Shown here piece after piece: positions 34,881 to 45,289 of a stretch of 64,000 nucleotides of DNA (within the stretch, counting starts at the first letter, position 1; each line of letters starts with the position of its first letter). The translations under genes were made by a program, and so were the position numbers. The notes under the pieces were generated by a model. It saw only the letters and a program-made list of their open reading frames with translations. It was not told the origin of the DNA and ran no database searches. This DNA comes from Oreohelix idahoensis (Eukaryota; Mollusca; Gastropoda; Stylommatophora; Oreohelicidae): assembly GCA_024509875.1 (NCBI GenBank), contig JAMPIV010013732.1, positions 62,001-126,000 on the forward strand. The letters are read 5' to 3'.

Positions 34881-35067
34881 CCGTAGTCCGTTCCAGTTCG
34901 TCGCCTTTAGGTTTTCTCTCTTGTAGTTCTCGTAATCAAAAGTTTAAAGCAAACAGGTGATTTGCCTCTTGTGCCTTTGCATGGTGGAGGGGCTGCCTCC
35001 TTACGGCCTCCATGTAGGCCGCCCTCCTCCTTTTTCAGCCGGGCTTGGGACCGGCCTAGGCGGGGTT
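32871..35067 (-). mobile_element. RTE LINE, second copy: intact 5' end, 3' part missing
   Basis: Aligns with the full-length LINE from its 5' terminus (35067 corresponds to 9575) down to 32871 (corresponds to about 7366). About 960 bp at the 3' end, including the C-terminal tail and (TAAG)n, are replaced by (TA)n. Loss of the 3' rather than the 5' end is abnormal for target-primed insertion. Confidence 0.92.
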
Positions 35068-35564
35068 CTTCCAATCGCGTGGTTGTTTATTGGCGCCTCA
35101 GATGTCAGCCAAAACATTCAAAGTTCATATTATGAAAACTGTTCCTCATGCAGTATTCTTTATGACTCATGCGTTTGAAAATTTCAAACAGTCATCCTCC
35201 GTATATGGAGTTGCTGCATCAGACAATTCTTGGTAATGTTTACGTTACAACTTCGTACATTTTTCCTGTCGAGTAGAAAGTAATTATGCAATCTTAGCAA
35301 ACACTTCGTGCTCGCATTTACCTGGAGTCAATGTGGTATTATCACGTTTTAGGGACTCAATTAATCTCTCAGGGATACGCTTGTCTGGCCCTGTAATGCA
35401 TCGAAGCGTGAAACGTGAACAATGACAGTAGCGAAAAAGATTGTGTAACAATAGAATAATGCACCTAATTCAGTACGCACAACAAATGAAGTTCAATACT
35501 GCCGGAGAGGAGAAGAGAGCGCACAGGGGCGAAGGGCGAGTAAAGAAACCTAGATGGCAGGGAG
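35068..35564. other. No recognised feature
   Basis: Unremarkable DNA between the RTE copy and a SINE. Confidence 0.55.
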
Positions 35565-35790
35565 GATAGTGTGATTTGCTTGCACAGCTAGGCGGGGTTG
35601 TCGCACGGAAGGTCCTGGGTTCGAGTCCTGGGTAAGCCACTCACGTCTGTTGTTTTTCTGTTGTCTAGTGTTCTACTTCTTTATTTCTTACAAGTGCCTG
35701 AACACATACCTTTATGTTTGTCTAATATTTATTTACTGTTTACAGGCCTCGGGTTTCCCTTCCTTATGTGCTATTGAAAACGGAGGAGTG
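35565..35790 (+). repeat. tRNA-derived SINE (third family)
   Basis: B-box-like GGTTCGAGTCC lies at 35617-35627, followed by GGGTAAGCCACTCACGTCTG, CTTTATTTCTTACAAGTGCC, TTTATGTTTGTCTAATATTT and GCCTCGGGTTTCCCTTCC. The same unit occurs twice, head to head, at 58656-59067. The open frame 35650-35868 across it is not a host exon. Confidence 0.75.
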
Positions 35791-36325
35791 GGAGGTATTT
35801 ATAGAAAATTAAAGGTGGAGCATGAAATACATATTTCTGTAGCCACTGGCAAGTTAAAAAACCTGTAAAGCTGAGTTATAAGCACTAAATACAGTTAATT
35901 TAACCATTATGGAAACCATTATGGAAAATATGGTAAGTACTAAAGACAACATTCGCAGATTCCGTGTTAGCAATAACAGCCCTAAAGAATGATCAAACTA
36001 TAGAGTCGACATTCTTGGATGATGTTTTATTGTTTGCTTGTAATTATGCATGTCCGATTTTTAATTTAATGACTAGATAGTTTTTTTTAATCAACCGAGC
36101 TCTTTTTCGAAAGTAGTATATCCTGTTACATGTTTCTGAGGGAGTTCTCAATGCCATTTTCCAACGAAACCATTTTCCATTATTGCTTCCAGTCCTCAGT
36201 TTGATTTCTATGTTCAACTTCCTTTGGCAAGCCTGTCTGCCTTCTCATTTCCGTGTATCTTGCAGTGGACAGAAAAGCACTGTATTTTCATTTTGTTGAA
36301 TTTGTAGCTGATTTCCATTAGTGCT
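35791..36325. other. No recognised feature
   Basis: AT-rich DNA. 36225-36320 faintly resembles the RNase H LINE 3' region but is too short to call. Confidence 0.45.
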
Positions 36326-36348
36326 TATGATATATATATATATATATA

Positions 36349-37567
36349 CTGAAGCACATTAAAAACGCACCACCTGTATAATCCAGGAACAGAGTGTGAA
36401 ATGTAAATATAAGTGTGTACAAGTTTACATATTTGGAATCTTTATTCATTTTCCTATGAATCCATGCTGGTCATTAATTTGTACATTTGATTGTTATGAA
36501 ATTCATTGCATTCTGTGCAGGCAAGGGAGAAAACCAAAAATACAAAAAAATGCACGTGCGTTATCCTGCTGGAGAAGCTGAAAGTCTGGATAAATTGTGA
36601 ACGCAGGAGCAACCAGTGCATCCAGAACCTCATCTCGATATGTCACAGCATTAACATTTCCACGGAAGACGTGAAGAGGCAAGCGATGGTGAAAACTGAA
36701 TCCTCCCCAAATGTGAATACTGCCACCTCGAAATTGGTTGACACAGCAATCTGCAAAGCGCTCTTCACACCGTCGCTAAATCCGCATACGTCCATCTGCA
36801 AAGGATATGTTGAATCTGTTCTCGTCTGTGAATAGGACAGCATTCCACTGCAGTCTAGTCCATCTGATATGTTGCTCTGCCCATTGCAGGCGCTGCTGAC
36901 GATGTCTGTGAGTCAAGTTTGGCCCAACATAAGGTCGTCTTGCAGTAAGGCCTGTATCTCTGAGTCGTCGTATGACTGTCATTCGAGAGACTTGCCCATG
37001 TCTACCCACTATTGCTCTTGCTGTTTGACTTGCCGGGAGAGTCAATTCCTTAGGTGACTCAGCACAATATGACGATCTTGCGCAGGGGTAGTAACTCGTG
37101 GTTGGCCACTCCGAAGTCTATCCCGGGCACTGCCAGTGGTTCCGTAACGTTCATTGAGACGTACAATAGTGCTGTGGTGGCAATTCATCCTTCTGGCAAT
37201 GGCCCGCGAGCTCATTCCGGTCTCCAACATACCAATGGCTCGTTGGCGGTCGTTTTCAGATAGTCGTGGCATTTCAAGCACATGTACTGGGTGTTTTGTC
37301 TCAACGGCCTTTTTATACCGAGTATACTGCCACACCGCGTACACATTTTCAGGGTCATAGCTGTTGAGAATCGTGTTGCACGTGTAACTTTCATCGTTTT
37401 CATGTAGTCTGTACACAAACCCATGGGTTGAATCTTGCACTTTCCATTCCAGCAGCCATTCGCTCTCTACCTCATGGCAAACACGGGGAAAATCCATTCC
37501 CACACTTTTTTTTGCCAGCTTCTCGGCATCAGTATATATAATAGTGGTGCGTTTTTAATGTGCTTCA

Positions 37568-37568
<1 letters not shown>
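36349..37568 (-). mobile_element. Tc1-like transposon in (TA)n, internally deleted
   Basis: 1,220 bp bounded by perfect 25-bp inverted repeats (36349-36373 and 37544-37568, starting CTGAAGCACATTAAAAACGC). It is set in TA repeats on both sides (36330-36348 and 37569-37658), as expected for TA-targeting Tc1/mariner elements. It encodes a broken transposase on the minus strand. Confidence 0.93.
36530..37272 (-). pseudogene. Tc1-like transposase, broken and C-terminally deleted
   Basis: Start ATG at 37270-37272. The N-terminal helix-turn-helix has MSSRAIARRMNCHHSTIVRL and the RSGQPRVTTPAQDR linker. After a frameshift near 37043 the second DNA-binding half follows (TVIRRLRDTGLTARRPYVG). Then comes VLFTDENRFNI with the first catalytic aspartate, a stop, and pieces with SIHIWGG and LLQQDNARA with the second aspartate. 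The segment that should carry the final catalytic glutamate is gone, and about 150 bp of unrelated AT-rich DNA leads to the inverted repeat. Confidence 0.88.

Positions 37569-37658
<90 letters not shown>
37569..37658. repeat. (TA)n microsatellite
   Basis: About 90 bp of TA with one TCTAGA interruption. It separates the Tc1 element from the LTR element. Confidence 0.95.
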
Positions 37659-37662
<4 letters not shown>

Positions 37663-39831
37663 ATAGGGTGGGCGAGATAATGATGATGATTATGTTGTGA
37701 TTGTGATATCACTCTCTTGTCACACTCGCACCGACCCGAACAACAATAAAACTCTTGATTCTAGAGGCAGGGGCTATATTTATTTTTACAGCCCATTCAG
37801 TGACAAAGCAAACATTAAACAAATAAACTAGCGAACATAACACCAAACCAAACAAACACCCAACAGTGCCCGATGCTAATCTGAAGAAGCAAACAAAGCA
37901 CAGAATAGTTAAAATCATAATATAATACTGAATGAGAAACACCACGCTCTCACCTGTCAAACTGTCCTACGCCGCCACCTGACACACTCAACTATCACAC
38001 ACACACACACTCATGTGTGTCATCCAATGCGACTAGTAAGGTGTTGTGCGTGGGGCTGGCAATCTCACCATGTAACACAGGTTGCTACGGAAACCACTAC
38101 TGCAAGAGCACACACTTAGCTATCACACACACACACACTCATGCATGTCGTCCAATGCGACTAGTATGGTGTTGTGCATGGGGCTGGCAACCTCACCATG
38201 TAACACAGATTGCTACCAAAACCACTACTGCAAGAGCACACACTCAGCTATCACACACACACACACACTCATGCATGTCGTCCAATGAGACTAGTAAGGT
38301 GTTGTGCGTGGGGCTGGTAATCTCACCATGTAACACAGATTGCTACCGAAACACTACTGCCCTAGCATATGAATACTTAATATGGAGGCAAACCACACTG
38401 TTGGCCCCATGCTCCCTCAGGAGCGGAGAAGAGAAATATTTACCTTGAAGTGAGCCCACGTGCTCTCACAACCATTCCTCACATAACCATAATTAAATAA
38501 TCATAAAATGGACATAGAATAATATTCAACTGTATGTACAACAAATACTCTCAGTAATGAGAATAAGCTACTACCTCGTAACTGATCTATCTCAATATTC
38601 GTTACTGCATTCTGAAGCATGTCGTATGTGACGACTGGTGCGACTGAGAATCTCATCACACGAAACACATCGTTACCGAAACAAATCACTGCCATAGCAT
38701 AAAAATGCTTCTTGTCGGCTTGTGATAGACACCAGCCACATTGGTGTTTCCATGCTCCGCCGGGAGCAACCAGAGAAACACATGTCTCAACAAAGGAGTG
38801 GCCTCGCGCTCTCCAGAAATCTAAATACATATTCTCACCTCACAGTAACCCATTAAATATACAGTAGAATTATCAATAAACGTGAAATACACTAAATTAC
38901 TTTTACATTAGAAAAATAAAATATAATTATTCTCGACTTAAACCAAACTGGAACTAAATACACAACGTGTCACATGGCGTAACATTATAGGTTTACCACG
39001 CGGGGCGTGTTATTCGCCGCTTTTTATACAGTCCTCGCCACGTGGCTACAATCTTGCTATTGTTAATCTTATCTACATTCCCGTGAAATAGCTTCATACT
39101 ATATCTGCCTTTCTGATAACATTTCTGTCCAGTTTCATGCATAAAACACTCTCCTACTAAATTTGCCCGGTCTGATGGATGAAATACTTGATACTAAATT
39201 CTCACATCTGGATTTAGGCTTTGCGTGCCTAATAAAACCTATCAAACATTATTTTCACTCATCTATCATTCTTCAAGACTAAATCATAATGTCCTAAAAA
39301 GACATTTCCTTTGGAAACACATCTATCTATTTCACTAAACATTAAAACAGACTCGTGCTGAATATAATTCTAGAATTATATAAAATTAATTCTAATTTAA
39401 ATTAACTCACGTGCTCAATGCATTTACAGTTTGGCTCTGTCGTCTGTTCTCTCTGGCGGCTGATACTAGGAAAAGGTCCGCTGGTAGCTCGCTATCTCTT
39501 TTTATAGGCACTAGGCTAATCACTCACTTTACTGCGCTAGGCGTATTAATCTTGACTACTTAAATATCACACGCGATTATCGCTTAGGAATAGCGAAAAC
39601 ACAAATAAAACCTACAGCTATTTAATATAACACAATTCTACACCACAACTTAATTTAAATGCATTATTATGGCATTTTCATCAATCTTCTACTTCAGATT
39701 TTTCACAACCCAGGCTCGCGCCGTCACGTGATCTGACAGTCACGTGGGCCGACCGAAAATATATGGGCGACAAACATGCCTTGAACTGAAGTGGGGGTGG
39801 GGCCTCAGGGGTGTCTTCCCGGCCCATCACA
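37659..39831 (-). repeat. 3' LTR (left)
   Basis: 2,173 bp. Contains three close tandem units of ~125 bp (38017-38360; GTGTTGTGCGTGGGGCTGGC, CACCATGTAACACAG) and a fourth diverged unit near 38620-38790. These are related to dispersed short repeats elsewhere in the window. A (CA)n run precedes each unit. Frames such as 38501-38830 recur unchanged in the other LTR but resemble no protein. Confidence 0.95.
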
Positions 39832-39833
39832 TA

Positions 39834-39846
39834 TCTCCCTCCTGAT
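39834..39846 (-). other. Polypurine tract next to the 3' LTR
   Basis: The minus strand reads ATCAGGAGGGAGATA immediately before the 3' LTR, in the position where plus-strand DNA synthesis is primed. Confidence 0.65.
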
Positions 39847-39867
39847 TTTGTTGTCGTCCCGACAACA

Positions 39868-40611
39868 TCACCACCTCTGGCGCTTCGATCGTAGCCTCTT
39901 AGATCGTTGGTGCTGCGTATGACTCTTTCTCTGCGGCGATGCTTTAGGCTGAGCTTCTGTCATCGGTACAACCCGGCTGGGGACTGTCTTGGTCGACATG
40001 TCCCTAGTTGTGCTTTGTCGGGCTGGCAGTTGCTGTGGTCTAGAAGATTCGCCTACTTGTGCCGCGTCGCTGCTGGCTTGTGACATCTGCTTGCCAGTGC
40101 ATGTAGCTGTCGAATCTGTAGGGGGATCGCTCTTGACGTGTTCTGCACTCATTTTGTGTGGACGGTGGCTTACATTCCCCACAGTCTGCTTTTGATGAGT
40201 CTCCTCTGCTGAACCTTGATTTGCACTCCCTCCTATCTGCTTAGGACGGGTTTCCTCCCCTAGACGACGTGTAATTTTCTCGGCGCCCTTAGTGTGACAG
40301 TTGTCGTGGCCATCTCTTGGCTTGCGCCCTAAAGGCAACCTGGCTGTGGCAGTCCGTCTAGGGAAAGAGCTTCTTGAGGGACAGGCGGCTATCAAATGTT
40401 CAGTTGACTTGCATCCAAAGCATCTTTTCAGGAGCGGGCCTTGTGGGCACTTGGCTGCCATGTGGCCTGAGAACTCACCACAATTATAGCACCTTATCTT
40501 TCTGGGCTTCCTCTGTGCCATGGGTCGCTTTCTGCTGCCCTTACACTCTTGACCGCCAATGCCGCATACATAAATTGCTTCCATGCCCTGGACCGATGGT
40601 TCTGCTGTCAA
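39868..40611 (-). CDS. CCHC zinc-knuckle part of the captured LIN28-like protein
   Basis: This frame overlaps the end of the Gag/cold-shock frame in a +1 register. It has no ATG of its own at the start, so it is read as a continuation through a frameshift. It begins with a linker ([10 protein letters not shown]) in the place of the LIN28 linker. Two zinc knuckles follow: [15 protein letters not shown], with one residue more than the classic spacing, and [15 protein letters not shown], with classic CX2CX4HX4C spacing. They match the order and spacing of the tandem LIN28 knuckles, including the GPLLKRC joint. The remaining ~170 residues are low-complexity, rich in Q, S, T, K and R, with a basic C-terminus ([10 protein letters not shown]). 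Expected role: RNA binding, perhaps packaging. Confidence 0.8.
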   Translation of the reverse strand: MTAEPSVQGMEAIYVCGIGGQECKGSRKRPMAQRKPRKIRCYNCGEFSGHMAAKCPQGPLLKRCFGCKSTEHLIAACPSRSSFPRRTATARLPLGRKPRDGHDNCHTKGAEKITRRLGEETRPKQIGGSANQGSAEETHQKQTVGNVSHRPHKMSAEHVKSDPPTDSTATCTGKQMSQASSDAAQVGESSRPQQLPARQSTTRDMSTKTVPSRVVPMTEAQPKASPQRKSHTQHQRSKRLRSKRQRW

Positions 40612-41437
40612 ACTCTACTCTCTCATTTCTCGCCAGACTCCGGAATCCCTTTCTGAAGATCTTGGTCTGATGTACAAATACATCAATACCTCCATCATCT
40701 GGCGTGATGAATCCCCATCCCCTGCGGACACTGTACCACTTGCAAACTCCTTTTCGCCTTGTCGGTGCAGCTGCACTGGTCGGTACTGTCAGCTCACTGC
40801 TTTCGTTAACAACAGCTTGACTCTCACATACCAGAACATGCACCTCCTCGTCGTGCTTTGGCTGTTCACGTGGACACACCTCATTGTCTTGCGTTGGCTG
40901 TTCCCGCGGACACACCTCCTTGTTGTGCTTTGGCTGCTTCCGCGGCTGGCATGGTGCTCTCTTTCTCTGCACCTCCTCTTGTGCTGGCGAACTGGACTCT
41001 GACATCTGTGCTATCTGGGATTTTAGGAAGGATAACTCTGCTCTGAGTGCCTCCTCCTCCTTCTTAACTTCTGCACTTGATATCTGGACCCGTGTCTCAG
41101 GCTTTTTACTTCCACCATAAACAGCATATTCCCAAGGGAAATTCCTGTTCACCTCACTGACTTGTGGTTGCTCGCTGTAGGCTTTTTTTACAATTTCCAG
41201 TAACTGCTCAGGGCTGGCCTTGGCTCCGCCATGTATCCGCAACTCCCTAGCGACCCATGGTGTAACGTTGTTCCAGATTAAATCTACTTTGTCTATCGCA
41301 CTAAAGGACCCCATCTTCCACACGGCCTCTACCTCTTCCACAAACTCTTGCCAAGTGGGACTTCCCTCTCCACTAAATAGCCTTATGTCTGGCACCTTCA
41401 CGTACAATATCTTCACAGGCGCATTGATCGATGCCAT
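40541..41437 (-). CDS. Gag-like protein with cold-shock domain
   Basis: ATG at 41435-41437 (MASINAPVK). Residues ~10-105 look like a retroelement Gag capsid region: [20 protein letters not shown], then [18 protein letters not shown] and [15 protein letters not shown]. Residues ~120-200 are charged, with a possible coiled coil ([20 protein letters not shown]) and two copies of CPREQP. Residues ~230-276 are a cold-shock domain: [20 protein letters not shown] with the RNP1-type GWGFITP, then DVFVHQ (RNP2), [10 protein letters not shown] and VEF. The GFRSL segment is characteristic of LIN28 rather than Y-box proteins. After VEF the frame runs on for 22 unrelated residues and stops, while the LIN28-like sequence continues one frame over (39868-40611). 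Confidence 0.85.
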   Translation of the reverse strand: MASINAPVKILYVKVPDIRLFSGEGSPTWQEFVEEVEAVWKMGSFSAIDKVDLIWNNVTPWVARELRIHGGAKASPEQLLEIVKKAYSEQPQVSEVNRNFPWEYAVYGGSKKPETRVQISSAEVKKEEEALRAELSFLKSQIAQMSESSSPAQEEVQRKRAPCQPRKQPKHNKEVCPREQPTQDNEVCPREQPKHDEEVHVLVCESQAVVNESSELTVPTSAAAPTRRKGVCKWYSVRRGWGFITPDDGGIDVFVHQTKIFRKGFRSLARNERVEFDSRTIGPGHGSNLCMRHWRSRV

Positions 41438-41513
41438 CTTGCTGCAGGAATGCACTGCTGGGTGTTTACACTATTTGTTCGTTCGCTGTTTGCTCGGTGT
41501 CACTGTCTGCCTT

Positions 41514-41531
41514 ATCCTGTCGACGACGCCA
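41514..41531 (-). other. Primer-binding site
   Basis: The minus strand reads TGGCGTCGTCGACAGGAT two bases after the 5' LTR. TGG is the complement of a tRNA CCA end. The rest could pair with the 3' end of a tRNA-Ser-like molecule; tRNA identity is inferred from memory. Confidence 0.7.
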
Positions 41532-41533
41532 AT

Positions 41534-43712
41534 TGTGATAGGGTGGGCGAGATAATGATGATGATTATGTTGTGATTGTGATATCACTCTCTTGTCACAC
41601 TCGCACCGACCCGAACAACAATAAAACTCTTGATTCTAGAGGCAGGGGCTATATTTATTTTTACAGCCCATTCAGTGACAAAGCAAACATTAAACAAATA
41701 AACTAGCGAACATAACACCAAACCAAACAAACACCCAACAGTGCCCGATGCTAATCTGAAGAAGCAAACAAAGCACAGAATAGTTAAAATCATAATATAA
41801 TACTGAATGAGAAACACCACGCTCTCACCTGTCAAACTGTCCTACGCCGCCACCTGACACACTCAACTATCACACACACACACACTCATGTGTGTCATCC
41901 AATGCGACTAGTAAGGTGTTGTGCGTGGGGCTGGCAATCTCACCATGTAACACAGGTTGCTACGGAAACCACTACTGCAAGAGCACACACTTAGCTATCA
42001 CACACACACACACTCATGCATGTCGTCCAATGCGACTAGTATGGTGTTGTGCATGGGGCTGGCAACCTCACCATGTAACACAGATTGCTACCAAAACCAC
42101 TACTGCAAGAGCACACACTCAGCTATCACACACACACACACACACACTCATGCATGTCGTCCAATGAGACTAGTAAGGTGTTGTGCGTGGGGCTGGTAAT
42201 CTCACCATGTAACACAGATTGCTACCGAAACACTACTGCCCTAGCATATGAATACTTAATATGGAGGCAAACCACACTGTTGGCCCCATGCTCCCTCAGG
42301 AGCGGAGAAGAGAAATATTTACCTTGAAGTGAGCCCACGTGCTCTCACAACCATTCCTCACATAACCATAATTAAATAATCATAAAATGGACATAGAATA
42401 ATATTCAACTGTATGTACAACAAATACTCTCAGTAATGAGAATAAGCTACTACCTCGTAACTGATCTATCTCAATATTCGTTACTGCATTCTGAAGCATG
42501 TCGTATGTGACGACTGGTGCGACTGAGAATCTCATCACACGAAACACATCGTTACCGAAACAAATCACTGCCATAGCATAAAAATGCTTCTTGTCGGCTT
42601 GTGATAGACACCAGCCACATTGGTGTTTCCATGCTCCGCCGGGAGCAACCAGAGAAACACATGTCTCAACAAAGGAGTGGCCTCGCGCTCTCCAGAAATC
42701 TAAATACATATTCTCACCTCACAGTAACCCATTAAATATACAGTAGAATTATCAATAAACGTGAAATACACTAAATTACTTTTACATTAGAAAAATAAAA
42801 TATAATTATTCTCGACTTAAACCAAACTGGAACTAAATACACAACGTGTCACATGGCGTAACATTATAGGTTTACCACGCGGGGCGTGTTATTCGCCGCT
42901 TTTTATACAGTCCTCGCCACGTGGCTACAATCTTGCTATTGTTAATCTTATCTACATTCCCGTGAAATAGCTTCATACTATATCTGCCTTTCTGATAACA
43001 TTTCTGTCCAGTTTCATGCATAAAACACTCTCCTACTAAATTTGCCCGGTCTGATGGATGAAATACTTGATACTAAATTCTCACATCTGGATTTAGGCTT
43101 TGCGTGCCTAATAAAACCTATCAAACATTATTTTCACTCATCTATCATTCTTCAAGACTAAATCATAATGTCCTAAAAAGACATTTCCTTTGGAAAACAC
43201 ATCTATCTATTTCACTAACTAAACATTAAAACAGACTCGTGCTGAATATAATTCTAGAATTATATAAAATTAATTCTAATTTAAATTAACTCACGTGCTC
43301 AATGCATTTACAGTTTGGCTCTGTCGTCTGTTCTCTCTGGCGGCTGATACTAGGAAAAGGTCCGCTGGTAGCTCGCTATCTCTTTTTTATAGGCACTAGG
43401 CTAATCACTCACTTTACTGCGCTAGGCGTATTAATCTTGACTACTTAAATATCACACGCGATTATCGCTTAGGAATAGCGAAAACACAAATAAAACCTAC
43501 AGCTATTTAATATAACACAATTCTACACCACAACTTAATTTAAATGCATTATTATGGCATTTTCATCAATCTTCTACTTCAGATTTTTCACAACCCAGGC
43601 TCGCGCCGTCACGTGATCTGACAGTCACGTGGGCCGACCGAAAATATATGGGCGACAAACATGCCTTGAACTGAAGTGGGGGTGGGGCCTCAGGGGTGTC
43701 TTCCCGGCCCAT

Positions 43713-43716
<4 letters not shown>
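41534..43716 (-). repeat. 5' LTR (right)
   Basis: 2,183 bp and near-identical to 37659-39831. The differences I could see are a longer (CA)n, one extra A in a run, a 4-bp ACTA duplication and one extra T in a run. The element promoter is expected here; I cannot place a TATA box with confidence. Confidence 0.95.

Positions 43717-43792
<76 letters not shown>
43717..43792. repeat. (TA)n microsatellite
   Basis: About 75 bp of pure TA abutting the LTR element. Confidence 0.97.
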
Positions 43793-43793
<1 letters not shown>

Positions 43794-44404
43794 TTTGTTT
43801 CTAAAATTTTATGGAAAACGGTCATCACGAGTATTTAAAAATCCAAAGTTCACACAAATGGAAGAACTTGTATTTAACTTATCTTTCCGAGTAAAACAAT
43901 ATTGTCTTTTATTAGTGCTTTCTTTCTTTGATATGAGACTATTATCTAAAACACTATTCTGCACATTCTCTTCTAACCGTCATCTACCATGCTTGTAAGT
44001 TTAATCAATATGTTTTATGTACCGGTAATATCTGCTGTATTGGAACAATAAAACTGATGTCCTACATGCAATCATACGCTGTTTGCAAAGGTTATGTCAG
44101 AAATTTCAAGTTGAAACAACAGTGGTATGCAGTCTAAAATATGAAGTAAAAGCCAATTCTTCGATCTTCAGAATACAGCACGTTGTTTCTGAGTTATCAA
44201 GACAATGATCCTATGATATAAGTTAAAAATAAATACAAGGAAAGTTGAACGGAATATGACTGGCCCCAGTCTCTTTACCGTCCGTCAAATCTGCACTCGC
44301 GTTACTGCGTTAGGGTGCAAGTGTGACACGTGGACTAGGTACACTTTTGAAATCGGTGTCTAAATTTCAAGCGGAGTATGTAGTTGTCAGGGAATACCCC
44401 ATCG
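43793..44404. other. No recognised feature
   Basis: AT-rich DNA with no credible gene or repeat. Confidence 0.55.
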
Positions 44405-44860
44405 TCGTCGTCATCATGATCATCACCCTTCAGCTTCCCAAGGAGCATACGCCTTGAACAGAATTATGACAAGAGTCATGTCCCCTCGCCATCAGCTCAA
44501 GATCTTTCCACATCTTCCTCGTCATTTTCTTTTCTGTCTAAAGTTCTCTTCCCGATTTGTTTGTTTGTTTGTTTGTTTTTTGTGTGTCTCCCTCTACCTC
44601 TTTTACCTGGAGATTCCAGAACACGGACTGCAGTCTTGTAATATTATTAAGAAGTTTCCTTAATGTGCGTCATATCCATCTCCAGCATCTTCTTCTCATC
44701 TCTTGTTCCACTGGTACTTGTCTGATCCTTGTCATCATTTCCACATTAGTGATCTTGTCATACCAGTTCAATGCTTCTGTTCTACGCAAGCACCCATTCA
44801 TGAAAGTCGGTATCTTGTTATACTCCTCATGGACCTATTGTCATTAGTCGGTTACCCACC
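44405..44860 (-). pseudogene. Decayed LINE remnant
   Basis: CTTCCCAAGGAGCATACGCC, GAGATTCCAGAACACGGACTG, CTTGTTCCACTGGTACTTGTC and TTCTGTTCTACGCAAGCACCC align in order with 11130-11400 and 23215-23470. Confidence 0.5.
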
Positions 44861-45217
44861 CAGCGCCGGTGCTAGGCTATTCTGCGCAAGGCTAACTACT
44901 TGCCCTCACAAAACACAAATTTCCATCTTCATTTATCAAAAACTGATGTCTTGCAGAAAAAAAACACGAAAAGCACAAAACTTGAAACTGTTAAATTTAT
45001 TTCATATTGCAAAAATAAGTAATACAAATGAAAATGTTTCGGCACGCAGATAATTTAGAATAATCTTGTGAATTGTGATGTCAAAATTTAAGTCTCTTAA
45101 AAGTTTCAATTTCAGGAACATCAAAATCTCACTTTCCGTGCCTTTTCTTTTGCAAATGTTGTCACCAAATCCTTCAGGTCAAGTGCTGATGCTTGGGCAT
45201 GTTCAATTGATATACTA
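44861..45217. other. No recognised feature
   Basis: AT-rich DNA with no recognised content. Confidence 0.5.
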
Positions 45218-45289
45218 TAGTTGCCAAGCCTTACTTACTTACTTAGTCGTTCCCCTTCTACCGTGAGGTGTAGAGGTAGTTGCCAAGCC
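45218..45289 (-). mobile_element. 46-bp RTE LINE 3' stub with 13-bp target duplication
   Basis: Insert 45231-45276 is the last ~46 bp of the RTE LINE (matches 6405-6450: (CTTA)n, then GTCGTTCCCCTTCTACCGTG and AGGTGTAGAGG). It is flanked by TAGTTGCCAAGCC at 45218-45230 and 45277-45289. It is an extreme 5' truncation that still carries a full target duplication. Confidence 0.93.

Larger units (their letters stand above)
37659..43716 (-). mobile_element. Complete non-autonomous LTR retroelement encoding Gag-like protein with LIN28-like domains
   Basis: 6,058 bp. LTRs at 37659-39831 and 41534-43716 start TGTGATAGGG and end CCCATCACA (TG...CA with 8-9 bp inverted ends). The coding strand is minus, so the 5' LTR is the right one. 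A primer-binding site directly follows it (41514-41531) and a purine tract precedes the 3' LTR (39832-39845). The internal region is only 1.7 kb and holds a Gag-like frame with a cold-shock domain plus a CCHC frame. Protease, reverse transcriptase and integrase are absent, so it must depend on another element. TA repeats flank both sides, so the target duplication cannot be delimited. The LTRs differ by four small indels (10 bp in total); I saw no clear substitutions, so insertion was recent. Confidence 0.93.

Noticed and set aside
35650..35868. Host exon candidate with a TTTACAG acceptor before GCCTCGGGTTTCCC
   Set aside because: The sequence recurs in SINE copies at 58656-59067, so it is repeat sequence.
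38501..38830. 109-residue frame, identical copy at 42380-42709
   Set aside because: The identity only reflects the paired LTRs. It has no domain and overlaps the tandem short-repeat region.
39868..41437. Host LIN28 gene or processed pseudogene
   Set aside because: The module is fused in frame to a Gag-like N-terminus and enclosed by LTRs, primer site and purine tract, so it belongs to the retroelement.
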